This document shows, one piece after another, positions 23,514 to 34,981 of a DNA stretch of 64,000 nucleotides. The number at the start of each line of letters is the position of its first letter. Position 1 is the first letter of the stretch. This DNA is from Diogma glabrata (taxonomy: Eukaryota; Arthropoda; Insecta; Diptera; Cylindrotomidae), in NCBI GenBank assembly GCA_963693315.1, contig OY856186.1, positions 237,026,222-237,090,221 on the forward strand, written 5' to 3'. The notes under the pieces were generated by a model, which saw only the letters and a program-made list of their open reading frames with translations, had not been told where the DNA came from and made no database searches. Both the position numbers and the translations under genes were made by a program.

Positions 23514-23765
23514 ATTCAACAATCATCTGTTGTAGGTGCAACGGTTTTTTATGTTAGTTTGATATTCAACAATCACCTGTTTTTTTGTGCAACAATTCTA
23601 GTAGTTATATAATTTATTCAACAATTGCCTGTTTTTGGTGCAACGATATTTGAATTTATTTTGATATCCAACAATCACCTGGTTTTTTTGGTGCAACAGT
23701 TTTAGTAGTTATGTGTATACTTTATTCAACAATCACCTGTTTTTGGTGCGACAATATTTGAAGAT
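23514..23765. repeat. dimeric minisatellite, about 50-bp monomers
   Basis: Five monomers start at 23514, 23564, 23616, 23666 and 23724 with ATTCAACAATCACCTG, a T-run and GGTGCAACA. CACC and GGTG within each monomer can form a small hairpin. Two spacer types alternate: one with AGTAGTTAT (after monomers 2 and 4) and one ending in TTTTGATAT (after 1 and 3). The real repeating unit is therefore a dimer of about 105 bp. Confidence 0.85.
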
Positions 23766-24365
23766 GGTAACGATGGTTGACGATGGTAATTCCGACCGAA
23801 AAACATCGCTAGTAACAAGTTGTTCCTCAAGGCCGCTGTACCGCACAGGTTTGAAAAGTTAAGATACATCAATTTTAAAAGTTGTTATGTTGATGCATTA
23901 TGCTGATGCTACCTAATTAAGTTTCAGATAACATATTTTTGGTAGAACAAAAAGTTTGTCTTCACAAGTAGCTATGGTTTTGTATATCCCCGAAATGTTC
24001 TGTTGTGCTGTATTTAATAGATAAAATAAAAATTAGAATCATTTCGGGTGGTTATTATTGTCGAGCCTACATCTTGCCTGGCTTTTCGGGACGCCATAGT
24101 AAATTTCTAGATACTCTCTCAGGCCTATTGTTATTGGGATTTGATTATTTTAAACATATTTTGCAGTAATCACAACACCCTCCAAGTCTAGGATGCTTTT
24201 TCCACTTGATTCAGATAACATTCCCAAGTTTTTTATTATGGGTTATTGCTTTGTCGTTATATATAACATAGCATAACATTCTTGTCCACTGTTGCAGCTG
24301 TGGAGGTAGTAGGAACAATTGTTAATAAGAAAGATTTCCTGTGGTGATCGCCCGCGATTTTTTTA
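23766..24365. other. unassigned stretch
   Basis: Moderately AT-rich, no clear coding. It may contain continuing LINE sequence beyond the truncated element on the right, but I could not read it. Confidence 0.4.
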
Positions 24366-25740
24366 CTAAGATGTAATCACAGCTCGATCTTTTGTCAACT
24401 CAATTTTCTTCCAGGTATCATCGCTAATCCATGGTTTCCATGATTTGTCTTGGTATCCAAGCACATCTGTAGCAGTTTTGACGTAAGCTTCTTTAACTTG
24501 TTCCCATTTTTCATCAATGCTGGTGGTTTCGTTGTTTGGTAGATTGAGCTGGAGCGATTCTTTGAAGATGTTATTTGTATTTCTGTCGCTCAATCTGTTG
24601 ATGTTAAATTTCCTCTGACATGACTTGTTGTGTTTTTACAGCGGCTGGTTTAATTTTGAATGTTGCAATTACCAGTTGATGGTCGCTGTGTATGTCTGCT
24701 CCTCGCTTTGCTCTAACGTCTTGTAGTGAGGATAGAAACTTCTTATTCACCAGTACGTGATCAATTTGATTCTTGGTTCTTCCGTTTGGTGATGTCCAAG
24801 TGTATTTATGTATGTTCTTGTGTGGGAACTTGCTGCCTCCTATGAATAGTTGATTTGTGACACAACAATCGATGAGCTATCTCCATTATTGTTACGTGAT
24901 GATTCTAGTGCATTTTTGCCCATGACTGATTCCATTCCGGTGTTGTCGGTTCCAATTTTGGCATTGAAATCACCTTGTATTATTTTGATGTCATTTCGGT
25001 GTGCACTAGCCAGTGATCTTGGAGCTGTTCGTAGAATTCATCTTTTGTCGCATCATCAGCTTCTTCGGTAGGTGCATAGCACTGTATGATCGTTGTATTT
25101 CTAATTTTCGATTGGAATCTTGCTGTTATTATTCTGCTACTGATTGGTTTCCATTCGAGAAGTGCTTTCTTTGCGTTAGGTGTTGTTAATATGGGGCTAC
25201 GCCTTGTTCGTGTGTGTTGGATTTACCAGAGAACATCATATAATTTCCTTCGCTTGTTGTTAACTCTCCTCTGTTTTTCCATCTTACTTCACTGAGTCCT
25301 AGTATCTCGATGTTATATTCTTTCATTACTTTCTCAACTTGTGCTAACCGCGATGGTTTCTATCAGAGTTCTGACATTCCAGTTTCCTACTCGTGTCCGG
25401 GTACGATAGCTAAGGGTCGATATTTGATTATGCCGGTTTGTTTGGTTTTGTATCTTTCTAGTGTACGTTTCTTTAATCATTTTGAATTTCGGATTCACCT
25501 TTCGGATTAACGGGTGATTGGGCCATCGAATCCTAGCCAGTTTCCAGGGGCTGCTGGATAAGGTATACTTGCCATACCGTGGCGAGATATTCCTGCTTCA
25601 ATGTGCTACAATCATATTTCCATATTTTTTCTGATGAAGTTCCCAAGCGGTCACCCCGTTTAAGTTGGAACCCTTCCCAGTGTTGCTTAACTTTCTGTAA
25701 GTGATGTTGTTGACTTATCCACTTCTCCATCTCCCCCACA
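24366..25740 (-). pseudogene. LINE 5' half: leader and endonuclease, reverse transcriptase missing
   Basis: On the minus strand, a GC-richer leader (25740 to about 25400) is followed by VGNWNVRTL (near 25375), then ILGLSEVRW with the catalytic Glu, a FSGK block, KKALLEWKPIS, RIITARFQSK, TIIQCYAPTEE, TSPNGRTKNQIDHVL (near 24770) and SDHQLVIATFKIK with the catalytic His. The last readable part, 24593-24366, is the linker between endonuclease and reverse transcriptase, with WISDDTW. Several frameshifts separate these blocks. This is a different subfamily from the LINE at 3.65 kb. It keeps the 5' end and lacks the 3' half, the opposite of the usual 5' truncation, so a later deletion or recombination is likely. 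The plus-strand frames here are shadows. Confidence 0.85.
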
Positions 25741-25744
25741 CTTC

Positions 25745-26810
25745 TTTACTTACTTGGGTTTAATTGATCTCAAAAATTCAAAAATAGATTTTTATTTTTT
25801 TTTGCCCAATTTTTTGGAAAACTAAAATTAATTATTTGTACGAGATGAAATTTTATTATTATTTGAGAATTATAAGTTTGTCAAAAAAATAATGTCAAGT
25901 GTCTCAAAAGAATGATTTTCATTTATTTTTTTAGGTAATTTTTTAGAAAAAAAATTTGGCTGTTTGCTTACGTAAATATAATTGAACATGGAAATATAAG
26001 AATTTGTTATCGTTTTTGAAATATTTTTAGAATTTTGAGAAAAGTTTCAATTTTGTAAGAAGTTTTGGAATATTTTTGGAATTTTGAAAATTTTAAATTT
26101 TTGATTTTATTATAATTTTTATAATTTTGGAAAAAAATTTTAATATTTTATATTGTTATAATTTTTGTAATATTTTTAGAATTTTGGAAAAAGTTTGAAT
26201 TTTTAAGAATTTGTGGAATATTATTAGAATTTAGAAAAAGTTTAAATATTTGATTTTATTCTAATTTTTGGAATATTTTTAGAACGTTGAAAAATTTCAA
26301 ATTTTTGATTTTATTATAATTTTTATAATTTTGGAAAAAGTTACAATTTTTGATTTTGTTATAATTTATGCAATATTTTTAGAATTTTTGAAAAAAGTTT
26401 TAATCTTTGATTTTGTAATAATTGTTTAAATATTTTTAGAATTTTGTTTGAAAAAAGTTTGATATTAATTTTTGATTTTATTTAGTTTTACAATATTTTT
26501 GGAATTTTGAAAGAAATATGAATTTGTGATTTTGAAATATTTTCTCGGAACGCTAAATATAGTGGGTTTTGAGTAGTATGCTGATTGTATCATCTTTTCA
26601 CTAAATTGTGTTAATTTTTGATCTGTTATAATTTTCTGATAACGTATTGATGTTTCCTGTTAGTTTTGTAATACATATCTAAACAGAGGTTAAAAAATAC
26701 ACGTTCTTTAACAAAAAGTTATGTTTGATATACATTGCTGCCCAAAACTAAATTCCATGTCCCCATAAAAGTTTTTTGCCGAAAACAGCCCCTCCACACT
26801 TTTCTTATAT
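25745..26810 (-). repeat. interspersed family B, copy 1 (minus)
   Basis: Reverse-complement match to the units at 37.9 and 45.0 kb. The right end reads, on the minus strand, TTTTCGGCAAAAAACTTTTA, GGGGACATGG, CAGCAATGTATATCAAACAT, ATCAATACGTTATC and then a minisatellite. 25990-26540 holds about nine degenerate units of GAATTTTGAAAAAGTTT plus ATTTTTGATTTTATTATAA. The inner end near 25800-25980 carries TTTTTTGGAAAA and GTCAAGTGTCTCAAAA words, the complement of TTTTGACACACTTGAC in the other copies. It keeps the empty site that the 45.0-kb copy has filled with a MITE. The LINE fragment at its left edge may have truncated it. Confidence 0.85.
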
Positions 26811-27384
26811 CAAATGTGAAAGCTGCCTTTTAGCATGGCTTTTAATTTTTTGGGGAATAATCGTTTGCATTTTTAAAGCATTTATATTTTCTTTTTGCTC
26901 TTTTGGAATCAGTTTAATAGTTTTATATTCGATTGAAAATACAGTTACTTCAACTTTAGGAATGATATAATAAAATTCGACCGATACCATTTAAATTTTA
27001 CTTATAATTTTCCTAAGCTATTCGGCGTCGTGAGTATGAATCCCACCGCTATCAGCAATGTTGTTGGTGAAAGTCGGTTCAACAAATAAGAGTTTTATGT
27101 TTCTTTATTTGACAGTCTTCTTTATAACAATGTTTGGATTGTCATCTTAATTGATTGATCAACAAATACATTATAAAAGCTCTTCAGTTCGACGATTTCT
27201 ATAAATACAAATTTAGTACAATAGTTAATTGAGTACTAAAAATGCATTTATAACTTAAGTTTAGTTAGTGTATATAGCTCGTTTTATATATTATGTCACA
27301 TAGATATTGGGTAGCTTTTAACAATATGCAATAAACAATAATTACCGATACTTTATTATTACGGGGCAATTGGGGGATGCATAG
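26811..27384. other. non-coding spacer
   Basis: AT-rich. Opposing frames at 26776-26990 partly overlap the end of family B and are not supported as genes. Confidence 0.5.
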
Positions 27385-27800
27385 AGAGAAAAATTTTGAT
27401 TACACTTGTAACGTCCTCCAATTCCAACAATTGTTAATGAGTTAGCTTGAGATATCATATAACACTGACAATAGCAGCGAGATATCTATAACCAAGATGA
27501 TGTTTTAGGGGTGCTCAACAGGATCAACTACATAAATCTTTGTGATGGTATATTTCTTAAAGAAGTCATACTATTGCTTCCTCTAAAAAAAACCTTCATA
27601 TAACTCTTTATCTGCGGTTTTATTACTCTTTATCTGTGATCATTGAAGATGAGAGCGAGTATACCACTAGCTGGATTATTGGAAACCCAATTTTTGATTC
27701 CACTCATTCAAGCAATAAGTGGCGCTTATTTGACTTTTATTTTCTCCATTCTATCATGCAATATTGGCCCATGCCATATTTTATAATGTAAAAGGAGAAA
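27385..27800 (+). repeat. interspersed family A, copy 2
   Basis: Shares with the other copies GAGTTAGCTTGAGATATCA, GACAATAGCAG, GAGATATCTATAACCAAGATGATG, TTAGGGGTGCT, CTATTGCTTCCT, CCTTCATATAAC, CTAGCTGGATTATTGG, TTCTATCATGCAATATTGG and CCATGCCATATTTTAT. The left 40 bases replace the usual GGATCAGTTTTTATTG opening with a GAGAGAAAAATTTT word, so the left end is truncated or altered. Confidence 0.75.
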
Positions 27801-29130
27801 AAACGAGGAACCATGAGTAACGGAAAAATAATAATTCTTTCAAACACTTTTACTTACTAGACTATTTTAGGTTTTCATATCATCAAATGTAATAAAAGAT
27901 ACGTAATATTACATTTCTGTTTATTACCATTAACAAACATCATTGTCATTTATATAGTATTTTTTTCAACTGTAATTTATTCAATAACTAAAACATTCAA
28001 AATAGATTATTATCGCAGATAATAACATGATAATTTGTAAAAAAATGGTTTGATTAGTTTTTACGATAAAACTTTATTTTAAAAATTAAAAAAAATTATG
28101 TAAATTACAAGGGAAAGTTTATAAGTAACTCAACAAAATATGGGAGTTTAATGTTAATTGGTAAGAAACTAGACTGATACATTCACAACAAATCAATACT
28201 AACGAATGAAAGAAGATATGATTTCATGACTACCACTAACCTCCACGAAACATTAAAAAAAAATTTCGAATATAATTAAATAAAATTATAAATTACGTTC
28301 TAATTAAAGTGTTGATTTTAATCAAAAAAAAAACATTATTTGTTAATGGAAATTATACTATAATTATAGTTAGGTCGGTTAGTTTAGGGACTATCGTGAT
28401 CTAAAAACAAAAATAAATATTTGAAGAAAAATTACGTTTTATAGGAATATAATTAATCAAAAACAAATTTTTTTAAATTTTGACGTGATAATTGCATTAA
28501 TTTAATTTACAAAAAAAATTACTTTAAACAAATTTGTAATATGTATTTCGAACTTTAGGGTCTGCAGTCTGTTATATGATTCTATATGTTCGTTGTACTT
28601 ACCTCATAACAATATTATTTTAATTTTCCTTAGTTTTCCTATTAGTTTTGATATCAATTTTGATTTATTTAATTATCAAAACATAAAGGAAATAAAGAAA
28701 ACAGTTTTACTTATTTTATTGTAACTGATGCAACGGAATTAGATTAATTCCTCCAGGTAATTATTTAAAATAAAATACTTTTAGTTCTATAGATGATGGA
28801 CTGACATTGGCAGGTGAATAGGAAATAATATTTTTAATTATTTTATTCCATTAGTTTTTAGTTTAGAAAAAGTGACTTTGACATAGAAAAAAAATTTAAA
28901 ATTCTATTTTAACACATTGAAATAAAGTATCTAAGAGTTATTTGTTACCGGTTCTATGAACCATGGAGAAGTTTTTAAAGTTTTTTGGTACATTTTGCTT
29001 AAAAACTAAAAAATTTTGATGCATCAATTGTTTTCAGTATGTAACGCATTTTTTTAAGGAGAGGTGACTTGCAGTTATAGGCTGACATTCAGACTGCTAA
29101 GCCTTTTACCTCATGTTTGAGAGTTGTAGA
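27801..29130. other. 1.3 kb of AT-rich non-coding DNA
   Basis: No frames of note and no repeat ends recognised. Confidence 0.5.
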
Positions 29131-30010
29131 TTTTCTTAAAATAAGTATTTAATATTGAATGGTCTGCTTTGCAGAAGCCTTTAGACAGCTTGGTCCTAAC
29201 GTTTGGCTTCGACACCTTAAGCGAAACAAACGTATTCCCACAATGTGAGGGATTGTGTTATTCTTGTCAAGAAAAAACTGCATGTTGGATCATTTTCTAC
29301 TCCAATCCTTACCATGTGCTTGCGCCAAAAAAGATTGCCTTTTTGGACATAGTTTCTTCAATAACAGAGACCAAGTCATAAGGGAAAGTGTCGCTAGACA
29401 TTTCAGCGTAATAAGCATGTTGCTTATTGCTTAGCGAATTATTCTTTAGATGAAGATTTTTAATATCCCAGTCACTCAACACCGCTAAACATTTTTTAAA
29501 GTATGAGGAAAGACTGATCGGTTTAAGATTTTTTTCCCAGGTTTTGGAATAAAAACGACCCTTCTGTTTCTCCAGAAGTATCTCTTATTATGAAATATTG
29601 TTGTAACATGATACACCAAATCACGTCAGGACCTGAAGATTTGTATATAGCTGAAAACCAAAGACAGATCTTCGATGACGATACAACTCTTTTTGCCATA
29701 ATCCAGTTGATTATGGTTAGGTTTTTAAGTTTTGGCCGCCGTTGCTCCCTGAAAACTATTTGCAATTACGCAGCCAGAAAAATTATTTTGAAAAAGTATA
29801 ACTATATAAGTTTCTTTCTTTGATGAGGTTTTAGTATCCTTGAATAATCTTAGATCGGACAGTTTCATTAAAGGTTCCCTTTTAAAGACCCTCATTGAGT
29901 GTGGTAACCTCTATAAGGGTATTTATCAACTCACAGTAAATGCTTTTCCTATAAAGACCTTTTTTGGCTTACGAAGAAGCTTTTTAACGAGTTTTGAGTT
30001 TTTTTAGTTT
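29131..30010 (-). pseudogene. heavily decayed LINE reverse transcriptase relic
   Basis: Minus-strand blocks in the order expected of a LINE reverse transcriptase: SSGPDVIWCIMLQQ near 29640-29600 (compare the SPGPDG.P.MLQ entry motif), a FLFQNLGKK block near 29530 (compare FIPKPGK), then pieces reading KCLAVLSDWDIKNL, NKQHAYYAEMS and LVSVIEETMSKKAIFF in shifted frames (compare QHAY.KGKS and the region before the catalytic Asp). None exceeds about 25 residues without a stop or shift. The catalytic Asp blocks are not readable. The relation to the 36-kb LINE is likely but not proven. Confidence 0.5.
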
Positions 30011-30882
30011 GTTTGTTTGTAACACAGGGCCTACGCAAGACTTACGCAAGCTTTTCAAAAAAGAATTAGAATAACAACAAATCTCTATAACACTACTAAG
30101 AAGTTGTTGTATAATTGTTTGTAGAACAAATATTAGCATTATTTTCTGCGACAAATTTTGTTTTTATTTATGTCGTATAATTTACTTTGAGAAACACTCT
30201 TAGAACAAAATTATCGAAGATCTCCACCTCTATAAGGATTTTTCTACATTAACTACATCTATAGAGGCATTACACAACATTATTGTGTTATAATTATAAA
30301 GCAAAAGCAAAAATGCTGCTTGGAAGGTCTATACACCCCGTTGTCCCTCGTTTGAGGGCAGAAACATCAAAAACTACGACTAGCAGATTGTTTTGCTGGT
30401 CAACGGATATATAACCCGAACCGCAAAAAAATTCTCCCACTTCCACGCTCCTCCTCTAAAAAGTGCCTGAAACAAACAGATGAATGGGTTTGTCCCGGAT
30501 GACAGTAGACGCGACCCTCGACTGGGATCGTTTTTACTAGAAAATTAATATATCTGTGATTGTTCATAGATATTTCCGTAGACATGTTTCTACTCCCAAT
30601 GTTTTCAAATAGAGATCTGAAGCATAAAGTAATAAGTATGATTATGCCTTTGACAGCTTTTTAATGACTAGGATCTACTGATACGTTATAAATCCTTCCT
30701 AAACTAACATTTTTGGTATCATACTTACGACAAATGTAAATAGTGATTTCTAAGGTATAAATTGAAAATATATGTTGTAATGGATTTTGTAAATGATGCG
30801 TTCATTTTTTGTAAGTTGTTCAATGATACAATTGAAATGAAAACAAAATCAGAGATCTAAAAATTTATATAGTTAACTTACA
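30011..30882. other. unassigned stretch with a GC-richer island
   Basis: 30310-30560 is richer in GC and contains an unrecognised minus-strand frame (30585-30400, 61 codons with several Cys and His). I would not call it a gene. Short TTTGTTTG repeats occur near 30010. Confidence 0.35.
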
Positions 30883-31251
30883 TAGGGTCGAAGATCAATT
30901 GGAATTTAATTAATTTTTCTTTCTGAAAACAGGTCTATCCTTACTCTACAATATTCCAAATTTACAAAGAGGCGTTAACTCGTGTTCTTGAGATATTTAA
31001 TTTTAAAGATTTTTAGTTCGACTAAACTTCTAATTGTTCATTATTTTTTCGAACAATTTTTATCAACAAAAAATTTTAACTACTGAAGTTCGAAAAAATG
31101 ATGCAAAATTCGAATTTTAGTCGGTCTAAAAGTAATTAAATTATCTCAAGATCACGAATTAACGCCTCTTGGTTAATTTGAAACATTTTAAAGTAAGGAT
31201 AGAACTGTTTAAAAAAAAAATTAATTATATTTCAATTGATCTTCGACCCTA
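30883..31251. repeat. foldback element with about 180-bp arms
   Basis: The left arm starts TAGGGTCGAAGATCAATTG at 30883. The right arm ends at 31251 with the complement of TAGGGTCGAAGATCAATTG. The arms share, in inverted order, CTATCCTTACT, AAGAGGCGTTAA, TCTTGAGATA, CGACTAAA and TTTTTTCGAAC, leaving almost no loop (near 31060-31080). No terminal duplication is certain. A transcript through it would form a long hairpin. Confidence 0.85.
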
Positions 31252-31439
31252 GCGCCATCTTTAAAAAAGGTTTTTTAATATTTTAATTTTAAAATTAATT
31301 ACAAAAACAATTAATTAACTTTTTTCAAATGATTAACTAATCACCTATAAAACAAATAAAAGTTTGATGCATGTTGGGGTGCTCCATATGCTCAAACTAT
31401 GCACTTTAAAAAAATTGTAAAATAAACCGCATTTTTCTT

Positions 31440-31555
31440 TTGTCCAACTCATATGTCAAAAGCAGAAACTGTAGTACACGGGGTTGTCATACTCATAAAT
31501 AAAAACTTAAAATAAAACTACAAATCGACAAAAACTAATCCTTCCATGTTAAACT
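31440..31555 (-). repeat. family A fragment, inverted relative to the next copy
   Basis: CATATGTCAAAAGCAGAAAC, TGTAGTACACGGGGTTGTCA, AATAAAAACTT and CAAAAACTAATCCTTCCATG match the complement of the 5' part of family A copy 3, only about 180 bp away. The two form an inverted pair. 31252-31439 and 31556-31734 show nothing else. Confidence 0.8.
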
Positions 31556-31734
31556 TAACAAAAGTGTGCTCCCCTCCAGCATTTATTATTTCCATATTAG
31601 TAGCAGTTATGTACTCTAGAAGAGACTGACCTCTTTTGTTGGTGTTGATACTTCCTCAACCGCTCGTTGCAAAATGACGTTATAGTCAGATGATTTGGAA
31701 ATTTTTATAACAACTGTTCCCGCACTGTGTGCAT

Positions 31735-32235
31735 GGAGGGATCAGTTTTTATTGTTTTGAAAATTTTTTTATTTTTGATCTACGGGTGTGACAATCCCGC
31801 GTACTACAGTCCCTGCTATTGACATACGAGTTAACGTGAGATATCACATACCACTGGCAATAGCAGTGAGATATCACTAGCCAAGGTGACATCTTAGGGG
31901 TGGTGGCGGATGAACTGTATTCAGTCAACGGTAGCACCCTCAATCTTAGCTGTGAAATAATCCTTGATGATGAGACGCTATTGCTTCCTTGAAGAAACGA
32001 GCCTTCATATAACCATGTGTGGACTTTAATCTTCAAGAAAGACAGTTCGTCACAGGATCAAGGAATATGCAACCGGCTAGATTATTGACAACTACAGTTT
32101 TGTTTTGTTTCAGCAAATTTTTGTAAAAATTTGCTATTAACTTTTTAATTTACTTTTATTTTTTCTATTCTATCATAAAATATTGGCCTATGTCATATTT
32201 TGTCAGTGATAGGATTTTTTGTTAAGTTATCCATT
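31735..32235 (+). repeat. interspersed family A, copy 3 (best preserved)
   Basis: Opens with CATGGAGGGATCAGTTTTTA and contains GACAATCCCGCGTACTACAG, CTGCTATTGACATACGAGTT, AACGTGAGATATCACATACC, ACTGGCAATAGCAGTGAGAT, CTTAGGGGTGGTGGCGGATG, AGTCAACGGTAGCACC, CTATTGCTTCCTTGAAG, CCTTCATATAACC, GGCTAGATTATTGACAA, TTTTGTTTTGTTTC and AATATTGGCCTATGTCATAT, ending near AGGATTTTTTGTTAAGTTAT. The purine-rich GGAGGGA start could be a polypurine tract or an LTR start, and the word CTGCTATTGACATAYGAGTTAA also occurs in the LTR at 58.5 kb. I infer an LTR-derived family, without proof. The minus-strand frame here is not a gene. Confidence 0.8.
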
Positions 32236-34667
32236 CTTTAACCAAACATATAAAAAAACAATAAAGAAAGACGTCCATTAACATCTTTGAACGTATGTTG
32301 TTGTGGGACCATTTTTAAGTGTTATTGTGACACATATTGTAATTCCTACTACACAACTCATTTTATTAAAAAAAAAAAAAAAACTTAAAATATTACAAGA
32401 AAAATATATTGACATTGTAAATTTAAAATCCATTTTGTATGCAGCCATATTTTTAATAAACTTGATACCTTAATCGAGTTAAAAATAAAAATTTTTATTA
32501 TTTTTGTATCGATGAAACGAAATTAATTTCAAATAACTGGTATAAAAATATGCATAGCTATGTAGATATTAGAATTCTTTGTTTCCTAATAATTTATGCA
32601 ATTTTGGCAGTTTTATAGAATTGAAGCTAATGAAATATAACAATTTAAAAAAGACGTCGAATAATAAATTTATGATAAAATATTCAATAGCTAAAAAGAA
32701 TCAATAGAAATATAAAAAAATGTTTCAGCAAAATTTTCAATGAAAACCAACAAAAAACGAAGGTTACACAACACGCGGCTCACACGACACTGTTTGTTTT
32801 TATACTCATGTATAGTTGTTGTGTGCAGTTCCAACTATATGGCTCGAATGGATTAAAAAACTAATCATTTATAGAAATCTTTTTCAGTTCAAATTATTGT
32901 GAAACGATTTCAACGCTTTCTTTATCACAGCACATAAAATGAAAGCGTTTGACAAATATAATGAAAATGAATTTGGTCATTACAGCATGTATATAACGAA
33001 CCCGATGTCTTAGAAAACTTGAAAATCACATTTCACTCTGACAAGCATGTTCCGTGTAACTATTACATTAAATTCGGTAACTGTTTCATAGAATTTTGTT
33101 TTTGATGGCAAAAATGTGAGAAGAAACATTCGGTTGGCATACCTAGAACATTACATAAGATAAGATGTCGATAGAATGGTTGTTTGTATGGTTCAAACTA
33201 TTATAAAATAAATCGTAACTTCGCCGTTCTTTAAATTTCTACTTTCAGCTTCAAAAATAGAATCAAAAATTTTTCCATAATTTATTTCCAGAATAATCTC
33301 TACCACCAATCTTAAGAAACTCTCAGAATTTTTCAGAAATTTTCATTTTAGAGTTCACCAGTTGTGTCCTGTGACAGCAAATATCTTTATATTCAATATA
33401 AGGAAGAAAAAAATGCACTCAAATGTTGTTGGAGTTCAGCAAAACTTAATCCGTTATATGAACATTTTGCGTTGGACACCAACAACAATCTATAGCATTC
33501 ACCATGTATATTTCTCATCTAACAAATTGATGTTATCACTCAAGAATCAAATTGAAACCCCTCCAAACTCAAAAACTAGTTTTTACACTTGGAACTGCTT
33601 GCTCCAGGACAATTTTTACCATTATGACTACACTAATAGGTCTTTCCAAGGCAAGTCTGGATGACAATTAAATGTCAATAGGCTAAAATAAAAATAGGTC
33701 AAACCGGAATACTATATTTAAAAAGAGAAAATACAATTCCATTTACATAACTGTAACAGAAGTATGTTAATCACTTAAAGACATGAAAAATTTCGGGTCA
33801 TAGAATATTAAGAAATAACAAAATAATTACCGTAAAGAGCCGATCTTCTTCCCCGGATCTACTAAGCTATTTAAAATTACTTTATACCAGTTTTTTTTAT
33901 TAGAACTAAACACACAAAAATACTTCAACCTGCAAAATACATTTGATCTATGCAATACCTCATTAACCATAATAAGGAAATATTTAATATAACTCAATAA
34001 CTCAACATTCAAAAAATAATGTAAAATTATCGTGGATCTGTTTTCTCTTGGTACTGTAAACAAAAACTTTAAAAATAATAGGGTTGATTTTGTGTTGTTG
34101 TATTAACCCCTTTTTGTCCCATTAAGAATCAAACCTAATGACATCTATTTTTAAGTATTTGTACTATGAATTATTTCCAATAAGATCTTGATGTTAGTAT
34201 AATGTTTTTAAGAAAAATTATTTTGAGATTTTTTACATAAAACTAAATAAGTCCGTTAGGTTGTTTATTAGTTTGGAATATGTAATCTTAAGCTGGGTTT
34301 TAGAATGCGAGCTGTGCATGCTTTTATAACATTCAGAAATAAGTGAAAAGAAATAATAAGTTTTGTAATGAATAAAATCATTTCTAATTGGTTAATAACA
34401 AAATTCACAATTCATATACATATAATAGTTTGCATGTTGGAACTGCAACTTCAATGTTAGTGTTTAGAAAATGTATATCCCACATGGTAGGTAACAGCAG
34501 AATGAAAGTGGTCAAAATATGATCCCAGTTATGTAAAGAAACTTGAGGACATTTTTTCTTTACGTTTGCATTTCAAACAAGCCAAATCATATCCGCCATT
34601 ATTGGACTGGAAATCCTATAGAGCAGTCCTTAAAACTTATAAATATATAAAATTGTTTTTAGTCTTG
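32236..34667. other. 2.4 kb of AT-rich DNA, no supported genes
   Basis: The longest frame, 33362-33664 (100 codons), has no motif, signal peptide or family resemblance and does not begin near promoter-like sequence. No transposon ends were found. Confidence 0.45.
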
Positions 34668-34981
34668 TAGTCCAAAAAATAAGATAAAATTAATTTTATA
34701 AAATTTTAAATCTAATATTTATTTTCTTGACGACGCGTTTGTTTAAGAATTTTATATACATTTTCAGTCTGTTGAATTAAAGAATTTTTTATAGTAAATT
34801 AAAAAAATTTTGGGAGTGTCTTTTTTATGATCAGTCTATTTTTTAAAACAATATTTTCATTTATTAATTTATGTTTTTGGATCTGAAGAAACCTTTTGAT
34901 TAGAGCAGAAACATGTCGTCAAGAAATACATATAAAATGAAAATTTTATAAAAAATTGATTATATATTATTTTTTGGACTA
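34668..34981. repeat. 314-bp inverted-repeat element with Penelope-like tail words
   Basis: TAGTCCAAAAAATAA at 34668 is matched by its complement ending at 34981. Inverted similarity continues for about 80 bp, including AATTTTATAAAATTTT-like sequence and CTTGACGAC. On the plus strand the right half reads GATCTGAAGAAACC, then GCAGAAACATGTCGTCAAG. That arrangement (CTGAAG..., a spacer, then GAAAC.TGTCGTCAAG) is typical of the 3' and terminal regions of Penelope-like elements. Inverted terminal copies are known for that group, so this may be a pair of inverted Penelope termini. Confidence 0.6.

Noticed and set aside
23514..23765. CRISPR-like regular array
   Set aside because: The spacers are themselves two alternating repeats, and the organism is a eukaryote; it is a minisatellite.
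24850..25510. Three plus-strand frames of 66-73 codons
   Set aside because: They are complementary shadows of the minus-strand LINE endonuclease.
33362..33664. 100-codon frame
   Set aside because: No motif, signal peptide or neighbouring gene signal; expected by chance in this much AT-rich DNA.
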